DNA of 6,029 nt from Chloroflexota bacterium (GTDB lineage: Bacteria; Chloroflexota; Dehalococcoidia; SHYB01; JACPQI01), in contig JACPQI010000160.1 in NCBI GenBank assembly GCA_016190545.1, positions 1 to 6,029 of the forward strand. The letters are read 5' to 3'. The stretch's first letter is position 1. Each line of letters begins with the position of its first letter. Below the pieces are notes generated by a model, which did no database searches, had not been told where the DNA came from, and saw only the letters and a program-made list of their open reading frames with translations. A program made the position numbers and the translations under genes. This document shows positions 1 to 5,694 of this stretch, in pieces.

Positions 1-275
1 CGCTTGACCAGGTCCGGGTCCCAGGCCAGCTCGGCGATGAGAGCGTCATCGCTCAGCTTCCAGGCGACGACTTCTTTGTAGCGGGCGCTGTTCTTGCGCA
101 GCATTTCGCTGGCTGGGCGGCCCTTCAGCAAGCGTCGTATCTCAGCCTCGGTGAGCGGCTGCTTGAAGATGTCGCGCTCCTGCAACGCCGTCTTCTTCGG
201 CGAAAGGTACCCTTTCGCCTTGCGACAGGTGGCTCAGGTGGGCTTGAGGTATAGGGTCACTTCCTGACTTGCCAT
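1..275 (-). CDS. Spx/ArsC-family thioredoxin-fold protein, candidate selenoprotein (UxxC), 3' end beyond window
   Basis: Starting at ATG 275-273, the frame reads MASQEVTLYLKPT, then TGA (236-234), then ATCRKAKGYLSPKK and on to the window edge with no further stop (91 complete codons). The segment after the TGA looks like the Spx/ArsC/YffB family (COG1393). ATCRKAKGYL matches the redox helix, ERDIFKQPLTEAEIRRLL matches the conserved 'ER.IF..PL...E...LL' stretch, and ELAWDPDLVKR matches the segment before the family's cis-Pro region. Family members are about 115-120 residues, so roughly 25 are missing. The TGA falls on the first cysteine of CxxC; Cys17 is the resolving cysteine, which suggests a Sec14-x-x-Cys17 thiol/selenol redox site. 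An AGGAGG Shine-Dalgarno lies 10 nt upstream. A perfect hairpin follows the TGA at SECIS distance. The family includes arsenate reductases and RNA-polymerase-binding Spx; the substrate here is unknown. The alternative is a nonsense-mutated pseudogene. The family call is firm, and Sec decoding is an inference. Confidence 0.8.
199..219 (-). promoter_or_regulatory. SECIS-like hairpin inside the coding sequence
   Basis: On the minus strand, GGCGAAAGG (219-211) pairs perfectly with CCTTTCGCC (207-199) around a 3-nt loop GTA (210-208). The stem starts 14 nt and the loop 23 nt after the TGA. Bacterial SECIS elements are coding-region stem-loops just 3' of the UGA, with a loop typically about 16-37 nt away and a G early in the apical loop, usually in a GU pair. 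This one fits all of those points. It would bind SelB to recode the UGA. The structure is seen directly; its function is inferred. Confidence 0.65.
234..236 (-). other. In-frame TGA, candidate selenocysteine codon (position 14)
   Basis: The TGA lies between codon 13 (Thr) and codon 15 (Ala) of the Spx/ArsC-like frame, giving T-U-A-T-C-R-K. In Spx-like homologues this position is the first Cys of CxxC. Sec commonly replaces Cys in such UxxC motifs. It is the only stop in 91 codons of an otherwise well-conserved frame. Confidence 0.72.
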
Positions 276-285
276 GTGTCACCTT

Positions 286-291
286 CCTCCT
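286..291 (-). promoter_or_regulatory. Shine-Dalgarno AGGAGG for the Spx/ArsC-like gene
   Basis: AGGAGG on the minus strand ends 10 nt before the ATG at 275-273, with a second purine-rich AAGG closer in. It fixes a start upstream of the TGA, so the gene is built to be translated across codon 14. I saw no convincing promoter immediately upstream. Confidence 0.6.
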
Positions 292-343
292 GAAATCCTC
301 ACGCCTTCCTATGTACTGTGCTGCGGCATCCACCATCCCCTGG

Positions 344-364
344 CCCCTTCCTCGCAGGAGGGGG
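344..364. repeat. GC-rich intergenic hairpin
   Basis: CCCCTTCCT (344-352) pairs with AGGAGGGGG (356-364) across a CGC loop, giving a 9-bp stem with one G-T wobble. It lies between the MDMPI/SCP2 gene and the Spx/ArsC-like gene. There is no T-tract on either side, so it is better called a structured repeat than an intrinsic terminator. Confidence 0.5.
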
Positions 365-378
365 AAAGAAGAACGACC

Positions 379-460
379 GGGGGACACTTCGTTAGACCCT
401 TCGCTGCGCTCAGGGCAGGCCCCCGTATCCCCGGCAGAGGGGACTCCCTCTGCACTCCCT
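379..460 (+). repeat. Composite palindromic intergenic repeat, copy A
   Basis: The element opens with GGGGGACAC, then carries a unit containing CCCTTCGCTGCGCTCAGGG (397-415), then CCCCC, then CCCCGGCAGA followed by a hairpin in which GCAGAGGG (434-441) pairs perfectly with CCCTCTGC (446-453). GGGGG (379-383) can pair with CCCCC (420-424), so the whole element can fold. The CCCCGGCAGA/hairpin/ACTC core recurs in opposite orientation at 2150-2217. Translating the central unit gives 'PERSEG'-like peptides, which I recall as characteristic of spurious reading frames over dispersed repeats in Dehalococcoidia. The 434-453 hairpin might end transcription of the upstream gene, but it lacks a T-tract. 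Confidence 0.55.
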
Positions 461-487
461 AATCCCGATGTCCATTGCCCAGCGCCA

Positions 488-1300
488 CTAGCGGCGCTGG
501 AACCAGCCGGGGAACTGCGCGGCCTTGGCCCCATCGCCGCTGACCTTGATGCGGCCCTGCTGCACAGCCTTCGCGTAGTCCAGGCGCCCGAAGTGCAGCA
601 GCACGTAGTCCTCCGGGCCAAGGGCATAGGTGACGTCCGGCTTGGCATCGCCCGCCTCCGATACCTGGCAGCGGTCGCCGGTGATGGTGAAGTCGATGGC
701 CCGTGACGGCGATGACGCAAGCTGGAAGCGGTACCGCACTGGGACGGGCAGGGGAACAGCTTTGCGGTACGTGATGTCTACCCACTCGGGCATCCGCTCG
801 ATGAGATAGGTCACGGCGGCAGGGCTGAGGTGAAAGCCTGGCTCTACCGGCGAGCGGATGTCCCACTCGTGGATGGCGAGTTCGGTAAGGCGGGCCAGGG
901 CCACGAACCACAGCGGGACCGGGTTGCCGCGATAGTAGGTGGTCTTGTCGAAGTCCTGCTCCCCCAGAGACAGCAACGCCTGGTTGAAAGCGCTGTCCGT
1001 GGCAATGAAGTCGTCGAGGACGCCGTCGCCGAGGGCCTTGCGGTGCTCGACAGCGGTATCGGCGATGGAGGCTGAGGTGAGGCGCAAGGGCCGGGGTTCG
1101 GCCCGCCCTTCACGTCCCACGCGGACCAAGTTGGTGTAGGTCTTAGCGCCAAAGCTGAGGTGGGCTATCACATCGGCGGCGGTCCACCGGTCGCAGGCGG
1201 TGGCGCGCCGCCAGTCCGCGGGCCGCAGGCCCCGAAGATAATCGGTCAGGCGCCGGGACTCGGACACCACCGTAGCAATGAGCGGGCGGGGGCTGGTCAT
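488..1300 (-). CDS. Maleylpyruvate isomerase-like (MDMPI_N/DinB fold) protein with C-terminal SCP2-like domain
   Basis: This 270-residue protein has an N-terminal four-helix metal-binding domain of the mycothiol-dependent maleylpyruvate isomerase/DinB superfamily (about residues 8-150) and an SCP2 sterol-carrier-like domain (about 185-268, with PDVTYALGPEDY and the KVSGDGAKAAQF lobe). Metal-ligand candidates are His47 (in VIAHLSF) and Glu140/His144 (in ELAIHEWD). This is the H plus E-x3-H pattern of the C. glutamicum isomerase. The enzyme class uses a low-molecular-weight thiol; mycothiol is not expected in Chloroflexota, so the literal isomerase function is doubtful. The SCP2 domain suggests a lipophilic ligand. 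AGGAGG sits just before the ATG, 18 bp after the stop of the upstream HemQ-like gene, so the two are probably co-transcribed. Fold and domains are well supported; the reaction is unknown. Confidence 0.85.
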   Translation of the reverse strand: MTSPRPLIATVVSESRRLTDYLRGLRPADWRRATACDRWTAADVIAHLSFGAKTYTNLVRVGREGRAEPRPLRLTSASIADTAVEHRKALGDGVLDDFIATDSAFNQALLSLGEQDFDKTTYYRGNPVPLWFVALARLTELAIHEWDIRSPVEPGFHLSPAAVTYLIERMPEWVDITYRKAVPLPVPVRYRFQLASSPSRAIDFTITGDRCQVSEAGDAKPDVTYALGPEDYVLLHFGRLDYAKAVQQGRIKVSGDGAKAAQFPGWFQRR

Positions 1301-1318
1301 CGGCTCCTCCTCTGGCGG

Positions 1319-2017
1319 CTACGCGCCCAGGGCGTCCAGGGCCTGGCGAATGTCCATCGCCACGCAGGGGAAGCTGGGCGTATCGCGCAGGGTGTACATG
1401 CTGGCCCTGGTCAGGCGCAGGTCCATGACCAGGTCGACGAAGCGGGCAGGGTCATCGCCTTCGAAGGCCACCACGAACTCCTGGTCGTCGATGCCGTAGG
1501 AGTAGGCGGTGTTGATCTTGATGTCCATGTACTTATGGCCGATGGCGATGTGCTCGTCCATCATGGCCTGGCGCTCTTGCTGGGGCAGTTCATACCAGGC
1601 GCGGGTCTTGATGAAGGGGTAGACGAAGAGGTACTTCGAGCCGCGCGGCTGCACCTTGAGCCGCTCCTGTCCCGTGTGCTGGTGTCCGATGACGTACATG
1701 GAGCGGCGGGTGACGGCCAGATAGGAATAGGGGATGGTGAGGTAAGGCCCGAGGGCGGTGGCGTTGAGGCGAGTGGCGAGTAGCTGGAGCGGCTCCGTAG
1801 TGTAGGAGGCGAGCCACAGCATGAAGTCCACGTCGCCGCGCAAGCCCACCAGGCTGTAGCTGCGGACCATGAGCCGGTCGGACAGCTCGTCCAGGACGGC
1901 GCAGAACTCGGCCTTGCCGCGCTGGCGCTCCTGGGCGGGAAGCAGCCGCCAGGCGTTGCTTACCTTGTTGAAGGTGAACTTGACGAGTTGCCTGCCGTTG
2001 TGCGTGGGCTGGGCCAT
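1319..2017 (-). CDS. Chlorite dismutase/HemQ-family haem-binding protein
   Basis: This 232-residue protein has the hallmarks of the chlorite dismutase/coproheme decarboxylase family: GLRGDVDFMLW (58-68), YPFIKTRAWYELP (133-145), MMDEH (152-156), GIDDQEFVVAFE (175-186) and the C-terminal DTPSF (212-216). By motif alignment, His156 is the likely proximal haem ligand and Tyr133 corresponds to the catalytic tyrosine of coproheme decarboxylases. The distal position that is Arg in true chlorite dismutases and Gln in Firmicutes HemQ appears to be Asn169, counting 13 residues after the proximal His. That argues against chlorite dismutation and for a HemQ-like or other haem function. The ATG at 2017 has GGGAGG 6 nt upstream and a promoter-like sequence at 2061-2090. 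It is the first gene of a two-gene unit with the MDMPI/SCP2 gene. No other haem-synthesis gene is visible, so hemQ is not assigned. Confidence 0.9.
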   Translation of the reverse strand: MAQPTHNGRQLVKFTFNKVSNAWRLLPAQERQRGKAEFCAVLDELSDRLMVRSYSLVGLRGDVDFMLWLASYTTEPLQLLATRLNATALGPYLTIPYSYLAVTRRSMYVIGHQHTGQERLKVQPRGSKYLFVYPFIKTRAWYELPQQERQAMMDEHIAIGHKYMDIKINTAYSYGIDDQEFVVAFEGDDPARFVDLVMDLRLTRASMYTLRDTPSFPCVAMDIRQALDALGA

Positions 2018-2060
2018 GGCGCGCCTCCCGGACGGTACCGCTCTGCGGCCCGAGAGGACT

Positions 2061-2090
2061 ATCTTAGCAATTTGTGTCCAGGCATTTCAA
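2061..2090 (-). promoter_or_regulatory. Candidate sigma-70-type promoter of the HemQ-like operon
   Basis: On the minus strand, TTGAAA (2090-2085) is followed by an 18-bp spacer and TAAGAT (2066-2061), with TG one base before the -10 (an extended -10, TGCTAAGAT). The match is 5/6 to TTGACA and 4/6 to TATAAT. Initiation would fall near 2054, giving a leader of about 37 nt that includes the GGGAGG ribosome site. It lies in the only AT-richer patch of the 109-bp gap upstream of the gene. Confidence 0.5.
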
Positions 2091-2126
2091 CGCGCACTGG
2101 GTCTTCGCAGCCGCCAGCCCCAGCCC

Positions 2127-3263
2127 TTAGAGCCTTTCCGGAAACCGCTTGAGTGCGGAGAGTTCAGAGAGGGCAAAGCCCTTTCTGCCGGGGGGCTGGG
2201 GGTGTCCCCCAGGGGTTTGTGACACAATCGTCACCGCCTCCACCGGTATTGCCAGACCAACCTCCACGTCGCCCTGCTCGGTGACATGGCACTCCATGCC
2301 CAGGGCGTTGAAGATCATGCGCCAGTCCTCGGTATTTGCGCTGTCGAGCTTGTGGGCAAGCTGTTGTCTCACCTGCGCCAAGCCTCGTAGGGCAGCGTGA
2401 CCCTGGTCAAGCATCTTGAGCTGACTTTCAAGTCGTTGGCGTTCCTCGGCGATCCATGTCCGCTCCGCTCGTACTCTTGCCAACGCCCGTTCGTAGGCTT
2501 CGGGAGAGACGTTGCTTCGAGCCTTCTCCAGTGCCAGATTCGTTTCGGTGTCGAGGCTGCGAGAGCGCTTACGGTCCAGCGCGACCAGCCTCTTTTCGAT
2601 GGTGTCCCTCGTGGACTGCACCGTGCCCGTCCTGTTCTTGATCTCTCGCTCGATGATCTCCGGCGACTCCAGGAGGTGCCGACAGAGAGCCTTGACCTGC
2701 TCCTCGATCCTTCGCGGCAGCTTCGGCCGAGGGCATGGCCGATGCCCATGCTCAAGCCGAGTCGAACAAGCATATTGCCACGCGTTACCCTTCTTACGGC
2801 CATGATAGCGGCGATGATGCGCGTCACAGAAGAGGAACGAGCGCAACAGGTAGTCTCGCTTGGCGTGGCGTTGGGCCTGCGCCTTGTTTCCTTTCAACCG
2901 TTCCTGGAGTTCCAGCCACTCGTCCCAGGTCAGGGGCGGGCGCTCCACCACGATGCTCGACAGATGCAGAGCTTCGGAAAGAGGCTTGAGGCGCATGGAT
3001 CTCTTGCCATAGGTCTGCGCCCATCGGCGGCGCGGTTCGACGCTGGTCTGCCGGAGCGCATAGTAGCGGCCTCCGTAGAGGGGGGTGGTGAGGATCGCGT
3101 GGATGGTCCGAGGCGCCCACCACTCTCTGCCGGTGGCGGTGGCGATGCCCCTGGTGTGGAGCTCCGTCACCAGGGCGCGGATCGGCATACCAACGAGGGC
3201 AGACCGGCAGATGAACTCGACGGTAGGCCAGTCGAAGGTCGGGATGTGAGGTGGTTCCTGTTG
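2127..3263 (-). pseudogene. Large serine recombinase remnant, catalytic N-terminus missing
   Basis: An open frame of about 378 codons, ending at TAA 2129-2127, carries the C-terminal parts of a large serine recombinase. The recombinase domain (TFDWPTVEFICRSAL to ILTTPLYGGRYYALR) spans about 3236-3054. A zinc-ribbon (about 2850-2730) has FCDAHHRRYHG and YACST...PCPR. A Glu/Lys/Arg-rich coiled coil (about 2655-2340) follows, and then a short end domain ending near VEAVTIVSQTP. The first zinc pair is CxxH rather than CxxC. The roughly 150-residue resolvase domain with the catalytic serine is absent: homology stops a few residues from 3263, right beside the TAG of the upstream dehydrogenase, and the frame beyond reads into that gene in a wrong phase. 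It cannot catalyse strand exchange. The frame is otherwise free of stops, so truncation may be recent, or the junction could be an assembly error. The closest in-frame ATG is at 3188. Confidence 0.85.
2150..2217 (-). repeat. Palindromic repeat, copy B, overlapping the recombinase 3' end
   Basis: Read on the minus strand, CCCCTGGGGGACACCCCCAG contains a perfect 7-bp hairpin (CTGGGGG/CCCCCAG, 2212-2206 with 2202-2196, 3-nt loop). It continues into CCCCCCGGCAGA and a second hairpin, CAGAAAGGGC-TTT-GCCCTCTCTG (2187-2165, 10 bp with one mismatch), then ACTC. GGGGGACAC, CCCCGGCAGA and the hairpin/ACTC order match copy A at 379-460, which lies in the opposite orientation. The last roughly 29 codons of the recombinase frame are this repeat read as protein. 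Confidence 0.6.
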
Positions 3264-3264
3264 T

Positions 3265-4392
3265 CTAGAGCCCGAGGAGAGCGACGATGCGTTCGCGCTG
3301 GGCGTGAGCGTGGCCCAGCTCCAACTCCCTGGCCTTGGCGCGCCGCGAGTAAAAGTGCAGGTCGTAGTCCACATTGACTCCCATGCCTCCATGGAGGTGA
3401 TGAGCAGTGGCCGCGACCCGGCGGAGGGCGTCGCTGGCCCAAGCCTTGGCGATGGCGACGTCGCGGCGGGCGTCTTCGCCACGGTCCAGCTTCCCCAGTG
3501 CGGCATACGTGGCCCAGCGGATGCCCTCGACGTCGATCAGCATGTTTGCCGCCTGGTGTTGCGCAGCCTGGAACGCACCAATAGGCTTGCCAAATTGCAC
3601 CCTTCCCTTGATATATTCCACTGTCATGTCCAGGGTCTGCTGCGCCAGCCCTGTCATCTCGGCGCACTGGACCGCCGTCGCCCGCAGCAACGCCTTCTCG
3701 ACGACGGGCCACCCACCGCCAGCGGGGCCTAACGTCTCCTCGGCTCGCACGCTTTCTAGATGAACCTCGTAGAGTTGCTCGCGGGAGATGGTTTTGAGCG
3801 CAGTAAGGTGGACTCCCGGACTATCGCGCTCCACCATGAAGATAGAGTGCCCATGGTGATCATGCTTGGCCTGTCCCGTGGCACACACGCACAGAATGAC
3901 GTCGGCCACATGGGCGTACGGCACGAAGAGTTTGCGGCCTTGAACTATGTAACCATTGTTAGCCCTGGCTGCGGTGGCATGAATGCAAGCGGGATTGTAT
4001 TTCGCCCCTTCTTCTAACACGGCCATCGTCAGCACCAGCTCCCCTTTCGCGAGTGAGGGGAGAAACTTGTGTTTCTGCTCCGGGCTCCCTATCTCCAGGA
4101 CGGGGATCGCACCAAACATGGTGCTGACGAAGAAGGGGCTTGGCACCACTGCTCTTCCCGTCTCCTCGACCACGACCCCCAGGTCAGTAAGCCCGCCCCC
4201 CATACCCCCGTACTCCTCCGGAATGATAATCCCCATCCAACCCAGGGCCGCCGTCTTGCGCCAGAGCTCTCGGGAGTAGCCGAGTTCGGTCGCTTCCACC
4301 TCCCGCAATCTTGCGGCCGACCACTCCCGCTGGAGGAAGTCCCGAGCAGAGCTGCGGAGCATCTCCTGTTCCTGGGTGAGATTGAAGTCCAT
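3265..4392 (-). CDS. Acyl-CoA dehydrogenase, FadE28/ChsE1-like subunit
   Basis: This 375-residue FAD-dependent acyl-CoA dehydrogenase has an N-terminal helical domain (MDFNLTQEQEMLR, IIIPEEYGGMGGG 55-67), a mid beta-domain (about 120-225) and a C-terminal helical domain with RVQFGKPIGAFQAAQH (264-279) and HHLHGGMGVNVDYDLHFYSRRAKA (331 onward). The HHLHGGMG block and the short C-terminus ending LLGL resemble the FadE28/ChsE1 class of mycobacterial steroid side-chain dehydrogenases. In those, two different subunits form an alpha2beta2 enzyme and share FAD sites. The gene sits 39 bp after the FadE29-like partner, which fits such a pair. The product would introduce an alpha-beta double bond in an acyl-CoA, probably a branched or ring-bearing one (inference). 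The ATG is preceded by AGGAAGAG. The subfamily assignment is from memory of sequence features; the steroid substrate is not shown. Confidence 0.9.
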   Translation of the reverse strand: MDFNLTQEQEMLRSSARDFLQREWSAARLREVEATELGYSRELWRKTAALGWMGIIIPEEYGGMGGGLTDLGVVVEETGRAVVPSPFFVSTMFGAIPVLEIGSPEQKHKFLPSLAKGELVLTMAVLEEGAKYNPACIHATAARANNGYIVQGRKLFVPYAHVADVILCVCATGQAKHDHHGHSIFMVERDSPGVHLTALKTISREQLYEVHLESVRAEETLGPAGGGWPVVEKALLRATAVQCAEMTGLAQQTLDMTVEYIKGRVQFGKPIGAFQAAQHQAANMLIDVEGIRWATYAALGKLDRGEDARRDVAIAKAWASDALRRVAATAHHLHGGMGVNVDYDLHFYSRRAKARELELGHAHAQRERIVALLGL

Positions 4393-4431
4393 GCTTCTCT
4401 TCCTGCGCTCTGGTTGGGGGTGTTCCGCCGT

Positions 4432-5616
4432 CTAGGCCCTGGGCAGGCCCAGGGCTTTCATGCCGATGATGTCGCGGTGAACCTCATTTGCCCCCGGCGC
4501 GAAGGTGCCGATAGTGTTGAACCGGTACGCCTGCTCGATACGGCCCTTGAGAGGAGCCCACTTGGACCCCGGTTCCAGCAGGCCGTACATACCCATGAGC
4601 TGAAGCCCGACATTCGCCACGCGCAGGCACAGCTCCGAGTAGTGGACCTTGGCGATTGAGGCCTCGACATAGGGTACCTTCCCCTCGCACATCAGCGCGA
4701 CATTCCGGTAGGCGAAGAGGCGGGCGATCTCGAGCTGCACCACAAGGTCCGCTAGGGTGTCCTGCACCCAGGGGTCTTGGCTCACTGGTTTGCCGCTCCA
4801 TTCGGTCTCCCTGGCCCACCGGATGAGGTCTTCAAGGTCCCGCTGCAACCACGATACCGGGCCCATGGCAACCCGTTCGTAGTTCAGGGCCGTGGTGATG
4901 TACTCCCAGCCCCGGTTCTCTTCACCCACCAGGCACCGGACAGGGACGCGAACATTGTCGTAGAACGTGACATTAGTAGTGAGATCTGCCCAAGTGTGGA
5001 GCGGCTGAAACGAATAACCAGGCAGGCGGGTGTCCACCAGGAAGATAGAGATGCCCTTGTGCTTTGGCAGGTTGGGGTCTGTCCTCGCAGCGAGCCAGAC
5101 GTAGTCGGCGGAGTGGGCGTTACTGGTGAACACCTTCTGTCCGTTGATGATGTAGTCATCTCCGTCGCGGACTGCCCTGGTCTGGAGGGACGCCAGGTCG
5201 TTCCCCGCTCCCGGCTCGGTGTAGCCAAGAGCGAACTCAATTTCGCCGCGCAAGATGCGCGGCAGGAACTCCCGCTTCTGCCACTCGGTACCTACGCGAA
5301 TGAGCGTGGGGCCAACGGAGGCGATAGTCATCAAGGGAAAGGTAAAAGGGGGTACCCCTCGATACCACATCTCCTCGAAGAAGATGAACTGCTCCGCCCA
5401 GCTCCGGCCCTGTCCGCCAAACTCCTTGGGCCATCCTATGCCGAGCCACCCGTCGCTGCCCATCTTCCGGATGAAGGCCCGAAAAAGGGGCCCGCGGCTT
5501 TCCATCGTTTCCCCCTCCTCCAACTCACGAAGCAGCTCAGGGGTCACGTTGGCGGCAAGGTAGGTTTGAACATCCTGCCGGAACGCCTCTTCTTGAGGGG
5601 TGAAACGCAGGTCCAT
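4432..5616 (-). CDS. Acyl-CoA dehydrogenase, FadE29/ChsE2-like subunit
   Basis: This 394-residue acyl-CoA dehydrogenase is full length for the family. Hallmarks are GWPKEFGG (61-68), VGPTL (101-105), GYTEPGAGNDLASL (131-144, the FAD/substrate-binding signature), NGQKVFTS (158-165), KHKGISIFLVDT (185-196) and the C-terminal GANEVHRDIIG (375-385). The order and wording closely follow Mycobacterium FadE29/ChsE2, the partner of FadE28 in the alpha2beta2 enzyme that oxidises shortened steroid side chains. The neighbouring FadE28-like and MaoC-like genes support the same type of module. I chose ATG 5616 over the upstream in-frame ATG at 5664 because GAGG lies 5 nt before it and the family starts MDLRFTPQEE; the 16 extra residues have no homology. 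An inverted repeat at 5626-5657 abuts the ribosome site. The actual substrate is unknown. Confidence 0.92.
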   Translation of the reverse strand: MDLRFTPQEEAFRQDVQTYLAANVTPELLRELEEGETMESRGPLFRAFIRKMGSDGWLGIGWPKEFGGQGRSWAEQFIFFEEMWYRGVPPFTFPLMTIASVGPTLIRVGTEWQKREFLPRILRGEIEFALGYTEPGAGNDLASLQTRAVRDGDDYIINGQKVFTSNAHSADYVWLAARTDPNLPKHKGISIFLVDTRLPGYSFQPLHTWADLTTNVTFYDNVRVPVRCLVGEENRGWEYITTALNYERVAMGPVSWLQRDLEDLIRWARETEWSGKPVSQDPWVQDTLADLVVQLEIARLFAYRNVALMCEGKVPYVEASIAKVHYSELCLRVANVGLQLMGMYGLLEPGSKWAPLKGRIEQAYRFNTIGTFAPGANEVHRDIIGMKALGLPRA

Positions 5617-5625
5617 ATCGACCTC

Positions 5626-5657
5626 AGCGTGGGCCCCAGACCACACGTTCCCACGCT
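5626..5657 (-). promoter_or_regulatory. Intercistronic inverted repeat before the FadE29-like gene
   Basis: AGCGTGGG (5626-5633) and CCCACGCT (5650-5657) are perfect 8-bp arms with a 16-nt spacer. They lie in the 78-bp gap after the MaoC-like gene, directly upstream of the GAGG ribosome site of the next gene. The repeat could be an mRNA hairpin for processing or translation control, or a dyad operator. Nothing else in the sequence decides between these. Confidence 0.35.
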
Positions 5658-5694
5658 CGGGCATGATAGGGCGGGCAAGCCGGGCTCATCGGAG

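Noticed and set aside
234..236. Treating the TGA as a plain nonsense mutation that makes the Spx/ArsC-like gene a pseudogene
   Set aside because: Not fully excluded, but the TGA sits exactly at a redox Cys position, the rest of the frame is intact and conserved, and a SECIS-like hairpin follows at the right distance. Sec recoding explains all three.
434..453. Intrinsic terminator for the MDMPI/SCP2 gene
   Set aside because: The hairpin is perfect but is followed by GC-rich sequence without a T-tract, and it belongs to a repeat family.
142..911. Several open frames on both strands, including 269-706 (+), 142-720 (-) and 459-911 (-)
   Set aside because: They cross the intergenic repeat and run in wrong phases over the MDMPI/SCP2 and Spx/ArsC-like genes. 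Their peptides are Arg/Pro/Ser-rich and include the repeat-derived PERSEG signature.
1160..1783. A 207-codon plus-strand frame over the HemQ-like and MDMPI genes
   Set aside because: It is an antisense shadow of two well-supported genes with no homology of its own.
2397..3377. A 326-codon open frame on the plus strand
   Set aside because: It lies antisense to the recombinase remnant, shows no recognisable domain, and the minus-strand frame has clear homology.
3264..3506. Upstream extension of the recombinase frame to an ATG at 3506
   Set aside because: Those roughly 81 residues overlap the FadE28-like gene in another phase on the same strand, are low-complexity and have no recombinase homology.
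5617..5664. ATG at 5664 as the start of the FadE29-like dehydrogenase
   Set aside because: It adds 16 residues without homology; ATG 5616 has a well-placed GAGG and matches the family N-terminus.
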